A stretch of 64,000 nt of DNA from Limnohabitans sp. 103DPR2 (GTDB taxonomy: Bacteria > Pseudomonadota > Gammaproteobacteria > Burkholderiales > Burkholderiaceae_C), in NCBI RefSeq assembly GCF_001412575.1, contig NZ_CP011834.1, positions 310,001-374,000 on the forward strand, read 5' to 3'. Numbering within the stretch: position 1 is the stretch's first letter; the number at the start of each line of letters is the position of its first letter. Below, in pieces: positions 37,098 to 46,584 of this stretch. The position numbers and the translations under genes are program-made. The notes below the pieces were generated by a model, which saw only the letters and a program-made list of their open reading frames with translations, was not told the origin of the DNA and searched no databases.

Positions 37098-38355
37098 GTC
37101 ACAAAGTATCAGGTTATGGACGTCGCTGGGCTTGGCTGTGAGCGTGTCGATGGCGGCCGCGGTGTCATTGGGCATGACGCGGTTTGCCTACGCACTCTTG
37201 TTGCCGCCCATGCGAGAAGATTTGTCGTGGACCTACACCTTAGCAGGTGCGATGAACACTTTCAATGCGCTGGGCTATTTGGTGGGTGCGCTGCTGACAC
37301 CTTGGGCGCTTAAACGCTGGGGCGCGGTGCGAGTCTTGATTGTGGGTTCTGTCTTGGCTTCTTTGTTGATGGCCATGACGGGATTTTTCACGCAGGCTTT
37401 GTATTTGTTGTTACAACGTTTTTTGGCGGGTGTGGCCAGTGCGGCTGTGTTTGTATCCGGTGGATTGTTGGCGGCCAGGTTGGGTGCGCACTTGCCTTCT
37501 CAGTCCGGCTTGCTGCTGGGCATTTACTATGGCGGCACGGGTTGGGGCATTGTCATTTCAGCGTTGTGTGTGCCTGCGGCCATCGCGCTGTCTGCTGCCC
37601 ATCATGCGCAACACACCTGGTCATGGGCTTGGTGGTGTTTGGCGTTTATTTGCGCCATCATCAGTGCCGCTCTTTTTTTGATTCGATCACACTTGAATCG
37701 TTGGATGCCAGAGTTGTCGACGGCTTCGCCTGCGCCGTCAAACGAATATCAAGCGTCATTGCCGACGACAACGCTGAGTGCACCCACCCAGCCCGCATGG
37801 CGTGTTTGGGCACCTGGCTTGTTGGGCTACGGCCTCTTTGGTGTGGGCTACATCGGTTACATGACCTTTGTGGTGGCGGTCTTGCGTGAGCAAGGGGCGC
37901 CCTCGGACAACATCACGTTCTTTTATGCCGCTTTGGGTTTGGCGGTGGTGGCGTCCTCCAGAATTTGGGCGGGGCTACTGAATCATTTCAAAGGCGGCCA
38001 AGCTTTGGCCATCTTGAATGCTTTGTTGAGTGTGGCCACGCTCATTCCTGCATTGACCTCTGCATGGCCGGCCATGTTGTTGTCGGGCATTTTGTTTGGC
38101 GGTGTGTTTTTGTCTGTGGTGGCCTCGACCACCGCCATGGTGAAACACAACTTGCCAGCCTCGCAATGGGCCTCGGGTATCAGCGCATTCACCGTGGTGT
38201 TTGCGGTGGGGCAAATTGTGGGACCTACTGTTGTGGGTTGGATTGCCGATGGTCCTGGTGGTTTACAGCGGGGTTTGGTTTTCTCGGCCGCTGCGTTGTT
38301 GCTAGGCGCTTTGGTGGCGTGGCAACAAAAACCGCTTCAGTCTCAAACGTCGTAG
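37096..38355 (+). CDS. YbfB/YjiJ-family MFS transporter
   Basis: 419 residues, about 12 transmembrane segments. GMTRFAYALLLPPMREDL and YLVGALLTPWALKRWGAVRV are the typical YbfB/YjiJ first-helix motifs. The substrate is not known. The gene starts inside the first codon of the divergent reductase (ATG at 37096 on one strand, CAT at 37095-37097 on the other) and ends overlapping the aldolase gene by 13 bp. Confidence 0.88.
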   Translation: MSQSIRLWTSLGLAVSVSMAAAVSLGMTRFAYALLLPPMREDLSWTYTLAGAMNTFNALGYLVGALLTPWALKRWGAVRVLIVGSVLASLLMAMTGFFTQALYLLLQRFLAGVASAAVFVSGGLLAARLGAHLPSQSGLLLGIYYGGTGWGIVISALCVPAAIALSAAHHAQHTWSWAWWCLAFICAIISAALFLIRSHLNRWMPELSTASPAPSNEYQASLPTTTLSAPTQPAWRVWAPGLLGYGLFGVGYIGYMTFVVAVLREQGAPSDNITFFYAALGLAVVASSRIWAGLLNHFKGGQALAILNALLSVATLIPALTSAWPAMLLSGILFGGVFLSVVASTTAMVKHNLPASQWASGISAFTVVFAVGQIVGPTVVGWIADGPGGLQRGLVFSAAALLLGALVAWQQKPLQSQTS

Positions 38356-39122
38356 CCCGGATTTTCTCGGTTCAATTTGCGCAGCAAAGAGGGCCACACA
38401 AACGAGCCCCCCAGGCCGCCTGTCTGAACCTTCATCGCATGAGACACGCCGCTTAATATTTGGGGATTGACGGGCGTTAGATCTGTCGGTGATGTTAGTC
38501 CCGACAATGCGTCCACTTGGATGCGGCACGTGTTCTCAAATGTGTACATCTGCAAGAAAGCATCTTGGATGGATTTGCCGACCGTTAAGAGTCCATGGTT
38601 GCGCAACATCAAATAATTGGCCTCGCCTAGATCGGCTTGCAACCTGGTTTTTTCATCGTCACGAATGGCAACGCCTTCATAGTCGTGATAGGCCAGTGAC
38701 GCCAAGACAAAAGTGCTTTGTTGGCTGATGGGCAACACACCGTGTTTTTGTGCGCTGACGGCCACGCCTGCCCGTGTGTGGGTGTGCAAGACACAAGCCG
38801 CATCAGGACGCGCTTCGTGCACGGCGCTGTGAATGACAAACCCGGCTGGGTTCACTGGGTGCGGATTGTCTTCGTCCAGTTTGTTGCAATGCATGTCGAT
38901 CTTGACCAAGCTAGAGGCGGTGATTTCATCGAACATCAAGCCATAGGGGTTGATCAAAAACTGGTGTTCTTCGCCCGACACAGAGGCGGGTAATTTGGCG
39001 CTGATGTGTGTGAACACCAAATCACTCCATCCATACAAGGCCACCAATCGGTAGCAGGCGGCCAAGTCCACACGCAGTTGCCATTCATCGGGGTGGAAGC
39101 GGTTGTTGTTGTGCTGTGTCAT
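38343..39122 (-). CDS. Class II aldolase/adducin family protein
   Basis: 259 residues. Zinc-binding His pair in VLHTHTRAGVAVSA and the third His in LRNHGLLTVGKS, with the N-terminal RVDLAACYRLVALYGWSDLV and HISAKLPAS typical of the L-fuculose-phosphate-aldolase-like group. Many such proteins of this length have no proven substrate. Convergent overlap with the MFS gene; divergent from mnmG. Confidence 0.9.
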   Translation of the reverse strand: MTQHNNNRFHPDEWQLRVDLAACYRLVALYGWSDLVFTHISAKLPASVSGEEHQFLINPYGLMFDEITASSLVKIDMHCNKLDEDNPHPVNPAGFVIHSAVHEARPDAACVLHTHTRAGVAVSAQKHGVLPISQQSTFVLASLAYHDYEGVAIRDDEKTRLQADLGEANYLMLRNHGLLTVGKSIQDAFLQMYTFENTCRIQVDALSGLTSPTDLTPVNPQILSGVSHAMKVQTGGLGGSFVWPSLLRKLNRENPGYDV

Positions 39123-39275
39123 AAGGTCTCCATATTGGGGCCAAGCTTAGCCTGAGCCGTGATTGCACAGCAGTCGCGCATGGAACACCCGTTACAGATA
39201 AAATCAACCCCCTTGGCCACTGGCCTCCCACGGCGCGGGCAGCGCCGGCCAACATGGCCATGAACGGGTGATTTG

Positions 39276-41309
39276 ATGCTTTATCCACAAGAATTTGATG
39301 TGATCGTCGTTGGCGGTGGCCACGCGGGAACCGAGGCTGCCTTGGCGTCTGCGCGCATGGGTTGCAAAACACTCCTGCTGTCGCACAACATCGAGACCTT
39401 GGGTCAGATGAGCTGCAACCCGTCCATTGGCGGTATTGGCAAAGGCCACTTGGTCAAAGAAGTTGACGCCTTGGGTGGCGCCATGGCCTTGGCCACCGAT
39501 GAAGGTGGCATTCAGTTTCGTATTTTGAACAGCTCTAAAGGCCCAGCAGTTCGCGCCACGCGCGCTCAAGCCGATCGCATTTTGTACAAGGCAGCCATAC
39601 GCCATCGGCTGGAAAACCAAGAAAACTTGTGGTTGTTTCAGCAAGCCGTCGATGACTTGATGGTGGAGTCCAATGGCACGGAAGACCGTGTGGTGGGGGC
39701 TGTAACGCAAGTGGGCGTTCGCTTTCGTTCAAAAACTGTGGTTTTAACTGCCGGTACATTCTTGGATGGCAAGATTCATGTCGGCTTAGAAAACTATGCG
39801 GCCGGCCGTGCGGGTGATCCGCCTGCGGTCAGTTTGTCTGCGCGTTTGAAAGAACTCAAGTTGCCACAAGGGCGCTTGAAAACGGGTACGCCGCCTCGCT
39901 TGGATGGCCGCACCATCGACTTCAGTCAATGCCAAGAGCAACCTGGGGACGGCATGCCTGGCGGACTGAATCCTGAAGCAGGCGTTCCTGTTTTCAGCTT
40001 CATGGGCAGGGCAGACATGCACCCCGCGCAAATGCCTTGCTGGGTCACGCACACCAACGAACGCACCCACGACATCATTCGCTCGGGCTTTGACCGCAGC
40101 CCCATGTTCACCGGAAAAATTGAAGGTGTGGGTCCACGTTATTGCCCCAGCGTGGAAGACAAGATCAATCGCTTTGCCGACAAAGACAGTCACCAGATCT
40201 TTTTAGAGCCTGAAGGCTTGACCACGCACGAGTTTTATCCCAACGGCATTTCCACCAGTTTGCCCTTTGACATCCAGTATGCATTGGTGCGATCGATGAA
40301 GGGTTTAGAAAACGCTCACATTCTTCGCCCCGGTTATGCCATTGAGTACGACTACTTTGACCCACGCTCTTTGAAGAGCAGCTTTGAAACTCGCCAGATT
40401 GGCGGCTTGTTTTTTGCAGGTCAAATCAACGGCACCACCGGTTATGAAGAGGCAGCAGCGCAAGGTTTGTTTGCAGGCATCAATGCCGCACTTCAGTGCC
40501 GCAGCATGTCTGGACAGGCCAATGACATGGGGGGCGCTTGGTTGCCCACACGAGATCAAGCGTATTTGGGTGTATTGGTCGACGACCTCATTACCAAGGG
40601 CGTGACCGAGCCTTACCGCATGTTCACCAGCAGGGCAGAGTTCCGCTTGCAATTGCGAGAAGACAATGCCGACATGCGGCTGACCGAAGTGGGTCGCCAA
40701 ATGGGCCTGGTGGATGACGCGCGCTGGGCTTCCTACTGCGCCAAGCGTGAAGCTGTTTCACGTGAAACAGAGCGACTGAAGTCTACTTGGGTCAATCCCA
40801 GAAACCTGCCAACCTCTGAGTCAGAGCGGGTGTTGGGCAAGGCCATCGAACATGAGCACAACTTGTTGGACTTGCTGCGCCGCCCCAACGTTTCGTATTC
40901 GCAGCTGATGAGCTTGGACGGTGGGCGCTTTGAGGCTCAAGAGGTTTCACGTGAAACATTGGGTGACTTGGCGGCGGCGGTGATTGAGCAAGTCGAGATC
41001 ACGGCCAAATACTCGGGCTACATTGATCGGCAAAAGGTGGAAGTAGAGCGTTCGGCCTATTTCGAAAACTTGAAGCTGCCAGCCAAGCTGGACTATTTGC
41101 AGGTTTCTTCTTTGTCCATTGAGGCGCGCCAAAAATTGGCCAAGCATCGCCCCGAAACATTGGGCATGGCCTCTCGCATCTCCGGCATCACGCCCGCGAC
41201 CATTTCGTTGTTGTTGATTCACCTGAAAAAGGGCGGCTTTAAAGAGTTCATGGCCGTGAAGCCTGAGGCGGTGGAGGGTGTTGAGGATGCTGAGGGCGCT
41301 GTTTCGTGA
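39276..41309 (+). CDS. mnmG: tRNA uridine-5-carboxymethylaminomethyl modification enzyme, FAD subunit
   Basis: 677 residues from the ATG at 39276 ([20 protein letters not shown]); the in-frame TTG just before it was not used. FAD motif [51 protein letters not shown] and [20 protein letters not shown] are diagnostic. With MnmE it modifies U34 of several tRNAs. Two parS-like sites lie inside the coding sequence, encoding the same peptide VSRET twice, and a DnaA-box 9-mer (TTATCCACA, 39281-39289) overlaps codons 2-5. Confidence 0.97.
   Translation: MLYPQEFDVIVVGGGHAGTEAALASARMGCKTLLLSHNIETLGQMSCNPSIGGIGKGHLVKEVDALGGAMALATDEGGIQFRILNSSKGPAVRATRAQADRILYKAAIRHRLENQENLWLFQQAVDDLMVESNGTEDRVVGAVTQVGVRFRSKTVVLTAGTFLDGKIHVGLENYAAGRAGDPPAVSLSARLKELKLPQGRLKTGTPPRLDGRTIDFSQCQEQPGDGMPGGLNPEAGVPVFSFMGRADMHPAQMPCWVTHTNERTHDIIRSGFDRSPMFTGKIEGVGPRYCPSVEDKINRFADKDSHQIFLEPEGLTTHEFYPNGISTSLPFDIQYALVRSMKGLENAHILRPGYAIEYDYFDPRSLKSSFETRQIGGLFFAGQINGTTGYEEAAAQGLFAGINAALQCRSMSGQANDMGGAWLPTRDQAYLGVLVDDLITKGVTEPYRMFTSRAEFRLQLREDNADMRLTEVGRQMGLVDDARWASYCAKREAVSRETERLKSTWVNPRNLPTSESERVLGKAIEHEHNLLDLLRRPNVSYSQLMSLDGGRFEAQEVSRETLGDLAAAVIEQVEITAKYSGYIDRQKVEVERSAYFENLKLPAKLDYLQVSSLSIEARQKLAKHRPETLGMASRISGITPATISLLLIHLKKGGFKEFMAVKPEAVEGVEDAEGAVS
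40754..40769. promoter_or_regulatory. parS centromere site, perfect 16-bp palindrome
   Basis: TGTTTCACGTGAAACA matches the universal bacterial parS consensus at all 16 positions, and flanking C/G extend it to an 18-bp palindrome. It lies inside mnmG about 3.3 kb upstream of parB and should be a ParB loading site. Confidence 0.95.
40943..40958. promoter_or_regulatory. parS centromere site, 15 of 16 matches
   Basis: GGTTTCACGTGAAACA inside mnmG; only the first base departs from the consensus, and the 14-bp core GTTTCACGTGAAAC is intact. It lies 189 bp after the first site. Confidence 0.92.
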
Positions 41310-41995
41310 TGGGTGACGCTTTGCAGAATGACTTGGCGTCAAAGTTGGCGTCTGGGGTTGAGACCCTGGGCTTGTCCTTGAGTGAGTCGCAGCTGCAACA
41401 GTTGATGAATTACATGGCCTTGATTCAAAAGTGGAACAAGGTCTATAACTTGACGGCCTTGCGCGACCCCAATGAAATGCTAACGCACCACTTGCTGGAC
41501 AGCTTGTCGGCCATTGGCCCCTTGCATCGTCACCTTCAAAATGACCCGTCCACTCGGGGTGCAGACAGCACTTTGCTCGACGTCGGTTCGGGTGGTGGCT
41601 TGCCAGGTGTGGTCATTGCCATTTGCTGCTCAAATGTGCGCGTGACCTGTGTTGATGCGGTTTCCAAGAAAGCTGCTTTTGTTCAGCAGGTTGCGGCCAG
41701 TTTGAAGTTGCCAAACCTCAAAGGCGTCCATGCGCGCGTCGAAACATTGACCGAGCATTTTGACGTCGTGTGTTCAAGAGCCTTCGCTTCCTTGCCTGAC
41801 TTCGTGACTTGGTCCGCCGCTGCTTTGAAGGACGCAGGTGTTTGGATGGCCATGAAAGGCAGATTGCCCACAGAGGAAATGGACGCTTTGCCGATTTTTG
41901 CCAAGGTGTTTCACGTGGAACAGCTTCAAGTGCCCGGTTTGGATGCCGAGCGCTGCATGATTTGGATGAAAAAAGCACCAAGTTCCTTGGCTTGA
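41309..41995 (+). CDS. rsmG: 16S rRNA (guanine(527)-N7)-methyltransferase
   Basis: 228 residues from the ATG at 41309, whose A is the last base of the mnmG stop (TGATG). SAM-binding LLDVGSGGGLPGVVIAI, the N-terminal IQKWNKVYNLTALRDPNEM and SRAFASLPDFVTW are diagnostic of RsmG. It methylates G527 of 16S rRNA. A parS-like site lies near its 3' end. Confidence 0.96.
   Translation: MGDALQNDLASKLASGVETLGLSLSESQLQQLMNYMALIQKWNKVYNLTALRDPNEMLTHHLLDSLSAIGPLHRHLQNDPSTRGADSTLLDVGSGGGLPGVVIAICCSNVRVTCVDAVSKKAAFVQQVAASLKLPNLKGVHARVETLTEHFDVVCSRAFASLPDFVTWSAAALKDAGVWMAMKGRLPTEEMDALPIFAKVFHVEQLQVPGLDAERCMIWMKKAPSSLA
41907..41922. promoter_or_regulatory. parS-like site, 15 of 16 matches
   Basis: TGTTTCACGTGGAACA inside rsmG; one change (A to G at position 12) from the consensus. 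Third site of the cluster, 800 bp before parA. Confidence 0.8.
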
Positions 41996-42049
41996 GCGGA
42001 CAGATCTGGTGATCGCCCATTACACTTGGGCCAAATAAGAAAGCCTTGC

Positions 42050-42664
42050 ATGTTTGGAATCTCAGATTACGGCGCCTTTGTGGCCGCCTTTGTCCTTCTT
42101 TTGTTTTTGCCAGGACCTGGCAATTTGGCTTTGATCACCTCAACCAGCCAAGGTGGTGTGCGGGGTGGCGTGGCCTCTGTGTTGGGCTTGATTCTGGGCG
42201 ATCAGATTTTGTTGTGGATGACGGTCGCAGGCGTGGCCGCTTTGTTGCAAACCTACCCGCATTTGTTCATGGCCATGCAATGGGTGGGGGCTGCCTACTT
42301 GTCATGGTTGGGTGCGCGCATGGTTTTCGCCAAAGCGGGGGAAGGTCCCTCCATCAAAATCACGCCCGGCAAATACTTCAAAGAAACCATGTTCATCACC
42401 TTGCTCAATCCCAAGGCGATCATGTTCTATTTCGCCTTTTTTCCTCAGTTCATCGACCCAGAGAAGCATCAAGGAATGATTACTTTTTCATTCATGGCGG
42501 CAACCATTGCTGTCTTGGGTGCACTGTATTGTTTGGGTGTTGTTTACATTACACACACCATGGCAGAACGAATTCGCGCCAACCCCAAAATGTCGGGGCT
42601 TTTGCAAAAAGTAGCGGGCCTGTTTTTGATTGGCTTCGGCCTCAAGTTAGCCCTTGGTAAATGA
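42050..42664 (+). CDS. LysE/RhtB-family amino-acid exporter
   Basis: 204 residues from the ATG at 42050 (MFGISDYGAFVAAFVLLLFL). Six hydrophobic segments and the family opening LPGPGNLALITSTSQGG, followed by YLSWLGARMVF and FITLLNPKAIMFYFAFFPQF, place it in LysE/RhtB. Substrate not predictable. It sits between rsmG and parA, an insertion in the usual rsmG-parA order. Confidence 0.92.
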   Translation: MFGISDYGAFVAAFVLLLFLPGPGNLALITSTSQGGVRGGVASVLGLILGDQILLWMTVAGVAALLQTYPHLFMAMQWVGAAYLSWLGARMVFAKAGEGPSIKITPGKYFKETMFITLLNPKAIMFYFAFFPQFIDPEKHQGMITFSFMAATIAVLGALYCLGVVYITHTMAERIRANPKMSGLLQKVAGLFLIGFGLKLALGK

Positions 42665-42695
42665 ACGCATCAACCGAAAATTAAAAGAGTAAGTC

Positions 42696-43466
42696 ATGGC
42701 AAAAATTTTCTGTGTTGCAAACCAAAAAGGTGGCGTGGGCAAAACAACGTCCGCGGTCAATTTGGCGGCAGGTTTGGCCAAGGTGGGCCAGCGGGTTTTG
42801 TTGGTAGATCTCGATCCACAAGGCAATGCCACCATGGGTTCGGGTGTCGACAAACGCCAACTTGAACTCAGCGTTTACGATGTTTTGCTGGAGTCTGCCA
42901 GCATCAAAGAGGCGGCTATTTTTTCTGAAAAATGTGGCTACCATGTCTTGGGTGCCAACCGTGAATTGGCCGGCGCCGAAGTGGAGTTGGTCGATCTGGA
43001 GCGACGCGATCAGCGTTTGAAGTTGGCGCTGGATGCGGCCGATGCAGACTTTGACTTTGTCTTGATCGACTGCCCGCCCTCGCTCTCGATGCTCACCTTG
43101 AATGGTTTGTGTGCAGCCCATGGCGTGATCGTGCCCATGCAATGTGAATACTTTGCCCTCGAAGGTTTGACCGATTTGGTCAACACCATCAAACAAGTTC
43201 ACGCCAATTTGAATCCCGACCTGAAAATCATCGGCTTGCTTCGCGTGATGTTTGACCCTCGCATTACCTTGCAACAACAGGTCAGCGAGCAACTCAAGTC
43301 ACACTTTGGCGACAAGGTTTTCAACACCGTGATTCCGCGCAATGTGCGCTTGGCCGAAGCGCCCAGTTATGGCTTGCCTGGCGTAGTGTTTGATCCATCG
43401 GCCAAGGGAAGCCAAGCATTTGTAGAGTTTGCCAAAGAACTGGTGATCCGCATTCCAACGCTTTGA
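42696..43466 (+). CDS. parA: Chromosome partitioning ATPase ParA (Soj)
   Basis: 256 residues. Deviant Walker A motif KGGVGKTTSAVNLAAGLA starts at residue 11; FVLIDCPPSLSMLTLNGL is the Walker B region. No N-terminal HTH extension, so this is the chromosomal type. It moves ParB-parS complexes after replication. Located with parB and three parS sites. Confidence 0.96.
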   Translation: MAKIFCVANQKGGVGKTTSAVNLAAGLAKVGQRVLLVDLDPQGNATMGSGVDKRQLELSVYDVLLESASIKEAAIFSEKCGYHVLGANRELAGAEVELVDLERRDQRLKLALDAADADFDFVLIDCPPSLSMLTLNGLCAAHGVIVPMQCEYFALEGLTDLVNTIKQVHANLNPDLKIIGLLRVMFDPRITLQQQVSEQLKSHFGDKVFNTVIPRNVRLAEAPSYGLPGVVFDPSAKGSQAFVEFAKELVIRIPTL

Positions 43467-43483
43467 AGCAAGCAATACTATAA

Positions 43484-44038
43484 ATGTCACAGTCTACAGT
43501 CCTTATTTTGCCTGGATGGCAAGGAAGTGGGCCCTTACATTGGCAAATGAGGTGGGTTGCCCTGCATGGCGATGTGGTGGTTGAGCAGCACGATTGGATG
43601 AGACCCTTGCGAGGCGACTGGTTGTCAAGATTGGACGATGTCTTGTCTGATTTAGAGGGGCCAGTTTCATTGGCGGCCCACAGTTTGGGCTGTATTCAAG
43701 TCGCTGCGTGGGCCGCCGTTTCTGCACAGACACACAAGGTCAAAGCGGCGCTGTTGGTGGCGCCAGGTGATGTCGAGGCCTCGAATTTCAAAGACGTCTT
43801 TTCCACTTGGCAACCCATCGTCATGAATCGATTGCCTTTCAAGAGTTTGTTGGTGGGCAGTCAAAACGATCCTTTTTGCACGCTTGAACGTGCGCAAGCT
43901 TTTGCCAAGGCCTGGGGTTCTGATTTCCTGAACCTTGGGAACAAAGGGCATGTCAATGCCGATTCCAATTTAGGCGACTGGCCAGAAGGCCGCGCAATGC
44001 TGAACAGTTTGATGAAAGAAAAAGAACATGGTCACTAA
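43484..44038 (+). CDS. RBBP9/YdeN-type serine hydrolase between parA and parB
   Basis: 184 residues. The short alpha/beta hydrolase pattern of this family is intact: LILPGWQGSGPLHWQMRW near the start, nucleophile Ser in AAHSLGCIQVA, Asp in GSQNDPFC and His in NKGHVNADSNLGDW. Substrate unknown. It starts 17 bp after parA and its end overlaps the start of parB by 11 bp, so it is co-expressed with the partition genes. Confidence 0.9.
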   Translation: MSQSTVLILPGWQGSGPLHWQMRWVALHGDVVVEQHDWMRPLRGDWLSRLDDVLSDLEGPVSLAAHSLGCIQVAAWAAVSAQTHKVKAALLVAPGDVEASNFKDVFSTWQPIVMNRLPFKSLLVGSQNDPFCTLERAQAFAKAWGSDFLNLGNKGHVNADSNLGDWPEGRAMLNSLMKEKEHGH

Positions 44039-44954
44039 AAAACCGAAAGGCCTCGGACGCGGTCTTGAAGCCCTCTTGGGTCCCAAAGTTCAAGACGAAC
44101 CCAGTTCACCTCAAGCCGTCGAAGCGGCGGCCAATCGACTCCCATCGACCTTGCCTTTGAGTGAGATGGTGCCCGGTATTTACCAGCCGCGAACGCGCAT
44201 GGACGAAGGCGCACTTTACGAACTGGCCGAGTCCATCAAGGCGCAGGGCATCATGCAGCCCATCTTGGTCCGCAAGTTAAGCGAAGGTCCCAACGCTGGC
44301 AAGTTTGAAATCATTGCGGGCGAGCGTCGCTTTCGCGCCTCACGTTTGGCAGGTCTGAACGAGGTGCCGGTGCTGGTGCGCGATGTGCCCAATGAGGCTG
44401 CAGCGGCGATGGCCTTGATTGAAAACATTCAGCGTGAAGACCTCAACCCCTTGGAGGAGGCCATGGGTTTGCAACGCTTGATCAAAGAGTTTGGACTCAC
44501 TCACGAAACGGCAGCGCAAGCTGTCGGCCGCTCGCGCAGTGCTGCCAGTAACTTGTTGCGTTTGTTGAATTTGGCCGACCCTGTCCAAACCATGCTGATG
44601 GCTGGTGACATTGACATGGGCCACGCGCGCGCATTGTTGGGCTTGGACAAGGCGGCTCAAATCACAGCGGCCAATCAAATCAGTGCTAAAAAAATGTCGG
44701 TGCGCGAAGCCGAAAGCCTGGTCAAAAAACTCAGCGCCGAGTTTTCTCTGGTTCAACAAAAACCGAAAAAAGAAAAATCCCGCGACATCAAACGTGTGGA
44801 AGAAGAGTTGTCAGACTTGCTCATGGCCGAGGTCGAAGTGCGCATCAAGAAGCGTGTGAAACGCCATGGGCGTTTTGAAGAGATGGGCGAGTTGTCCATC
44901 CAGTTTGGCTCATTGGACGAACTCAATGGACTGATTGAACGGTTGCGCGATTAA
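44028..44954 (+). CDS. parB: Chromosome partitioning protein ParB (Spo0J)
   Basis: 308 residues. N-terminal basic stretch KGLGRGLEALLG, the ParB/Srx CTPase domain with AGERRFRASRLAGL, HTH LTHETAAQAVGRSRSAASNL and a C-terminal dimerisation domain. ParB loads at parS and slides as a CTP-dependent clamp. A terminator follows. Confidence 0.96.
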   Translation: MVTKKPKGLGRGLEALLGPKVQDEPSSPQAVEAAANRLPSTLPLSEMVPGIYQPRTRMDEGALYELAESIKAQGIMQPILVRKLSEGPNAGKFEIIAGERRFRASRLAGLNEVPVLVRDVPNEAAAAMALIENIQREDLNPLEEAMGLQRLIKEFGLTHETAAQAVGRSRSAASNLLRLLNLADPVQTMLMAGDIDMGHARALLGLDKAAQITAANQISAKKMSVREAESLVKKLSAEFSLVQQKPKKEKSRDIKRVEEELSDLLMAEVEVRIKKRVKRHGRFEEMGELSIQFGSLDELNGLIERLRD

Positions 44955-44973
44955 ACAGTCGCATCCAAAAAGA

Positions 44974-45006
44974 AGGGCCTCGTTTCACAACAGAGGCCCT
45001 TTTTTC
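44974..45006. terminator. Terminator between convergent parB and FAD-oxidase genes
   Basis: Stem AGGGCCTC / GAGGCCCT with an 11-base loop, followed by T6 on the plus strand; an A-rich run before the left arm makes it usable in both directions. Confidence 0.85.
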
Positions 45007-46429
45007 ATCGGAAGATTTTTCCGGGGTTCATGATGTTATGCGGGTCCAGTGCTTGCTTCAAAGTGCGCATCATGTTGACCGCGCCTTCGCCAGCTTCGGT
45101 CACCAAGAAGTCCATTTTGTGCAAGCCAATGCCATGCTCACCCGTGCAGGTGCCACCCAGGCTGAGTGCGCGGTTGACCAACTTGTGATTCAAGGTTTCG
45201 GCGATTTCACGTTCTTGGGGATTTTCAGGATCGATCAAATAGCCAAAGTGGAAATTGCCATCGCCAACGTGACCGACCAAGAAGTATGGAACGCCGCTGG
45301 CATCGGTTTCGGCCACCGAGTCCAGCAAGCAGTCGGCCAATCGGCTGATGGGCACACAAGTGTCCGTACTAATGGCCCGGCAACCCGGCTTGCTTTGCAG
45401 TGCTGCAAAGTAAGCGTTGTGGCGAGCCGTCCAAAGACGCGTTCGCTCTTCTGGGGTTGTGGCCCATTCAAATGCATTGCCGCCATGCTCGCTGGCAATT
45501 TCTTGCACAGTTTCGGCTTGTTCTTTAACACCGGCTGGTGAGCCATGAAACTCCATCAACAGCAAAGCCTCTTCGCGCAAGCCCAACTTGGCGTAGGCAT
45601 TGACCATGCGCACAGTGTTGTGGTCGATCAACTCCACCCGTGCGATGGGCACGCCCAATTGAATGGTTTGAATCACGGTTTTCACAGCCGACTCAATGCT
45701 GGGGAAAGAGCAAATGGCCGCGGAGATTGCTTCAGGTAAGGGATACAAGCGGACCGTGACCTCGGTCATCACGCCCAGGGTGCCTTCGCTGCCGACAAAC
45801 AAGCGCGTCAAGTCGTAGCCTGCACTGGATTTTTTGGCACGGGTGCCGGTTCGGATGATTTCACCCGAAGCGGTAACGACTTCCAATGCCAAAACATTCT
45901 CACGCATGGTGCCATAGCGAACGGCATTGGTGCCACTGGCGCGGGTTGCGCTCATGCCGCCGATGGTGGCATCTGCTCCTGGATCGATGGGGAAAAACAA
46001 ACCGGTCGATTTGATTTCTTCGTTCAATTGCTTGCGTGTGACGCCAGGCTGAACCGTGACGGTTAAATCTTCTGCATTGATGCTCAGCACTTTGTTCATG
46101 CGCGTCAGGTCAATGCTGATCCCGCCTTGAACGGCCAATAAATGACCCTCCAAAGACGAACCGACACCAAACGGAATGACGGGCACTTGGTATTGACTGG
46201 CCAACTTCACGGCATCGGCCACATCTTGGGTGCATTCGGCAAAGATCACAGCAGAAGGCGGTGGCACGGGGGCAAAAGCCGATTCGTCGCGACCATGTTG
46301 CTCACGAATGACGAGTGCCGTGGAGCAGTTGTCGCCGAACCGCGCCTTGAGTGCGTCGATAAATGCTTGAGGCACTGGGCGGGCTTGCACGTCGGGTGCC
46401 AAGTGGGCGGCAGGAGTGGGTGCATTCAT
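45005..46429 (-). CDS. FAD-linked oxidase, GlcD/D-lactate dehydrogenase type
   Basis: 474 residues. The PCMH-type FAD-binding domain (VIFAECTQDVADAVKLASQY; IPFGVGSSLEGHL; GADATIGGMSATRASGTNAV) and the C-terminal FAD-oxidase domain (FLVGHVGDGNFHFGYLID; GGTCTGEHGIGLHK) match D-lactate dehydrogenase (cytochrome) and glycolate oxidase GlcD. No GlcE/GlcF partner genes are adjacent, so a D-2-hydroxyacid dehydrogenase such as D-lactate dehydrogenase is more likely than glycolate oxidase. Confidence 0.92.
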   Translation of the reverse strand: MNAPTPAAHLAPDVQARPVPQAFIDALKARFGDNCSTALVIREQHGRDESAFAPVPPPSAVIFAECTQDVADAVKLASQYQVPVIPFGVGSSLEGHLLAVQGGISIDLTRMNKVLSINAEDLTVTVQPGVTRKQLNEEIKSTGLFFPIDPGADATIGGMSATRASGTNAVRYGTMRENVLALEVVTASGEIIRTGTRAKKSSAGYDLTRLFVGSEGTLGVMTEVTVRLYPLPEAISAAICSFPSIESAVKTVIQTIQLGVPIARVELIDHNTVRMVNAYAKLGLREEALLLMEFHGSPAGVKEQAETVQEIASEHGGNAFEWATTPEERTRLWTARHNAYFAALQSKPGCRAISTDTCVPISRLADCLLDSVAETDASGVPYFLVGHVGDGNFHFGYLIDPENPQEREIAETLNHKLVNRALSLGGTCTGEHGIGLHKMDFLVTEAGEGAVNMMRTLKQALDPHNIMNPGKIFR

Positions 46430-46584
46430 AGTGAGGCTCCAAAAAGAAGGGGGCAGTCATCGCTTGTGAGGGGGCGGGAAAAGCCCGTTGACCTTGGTCA
46501 GCCCAATGTTGGCAAACTCGGTCAAAATCAGAGTTTACGCTGAGACAAGCTTTTTTGCAGTGCGCAGAGCACAGGGGAAACACC

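Noticed and set aside
46430..46584. Cobalamin riboswitch upstream of the adenosyltransferase
   Set aside because: No B12-box-like conserved sequence was found and the leader is too short.
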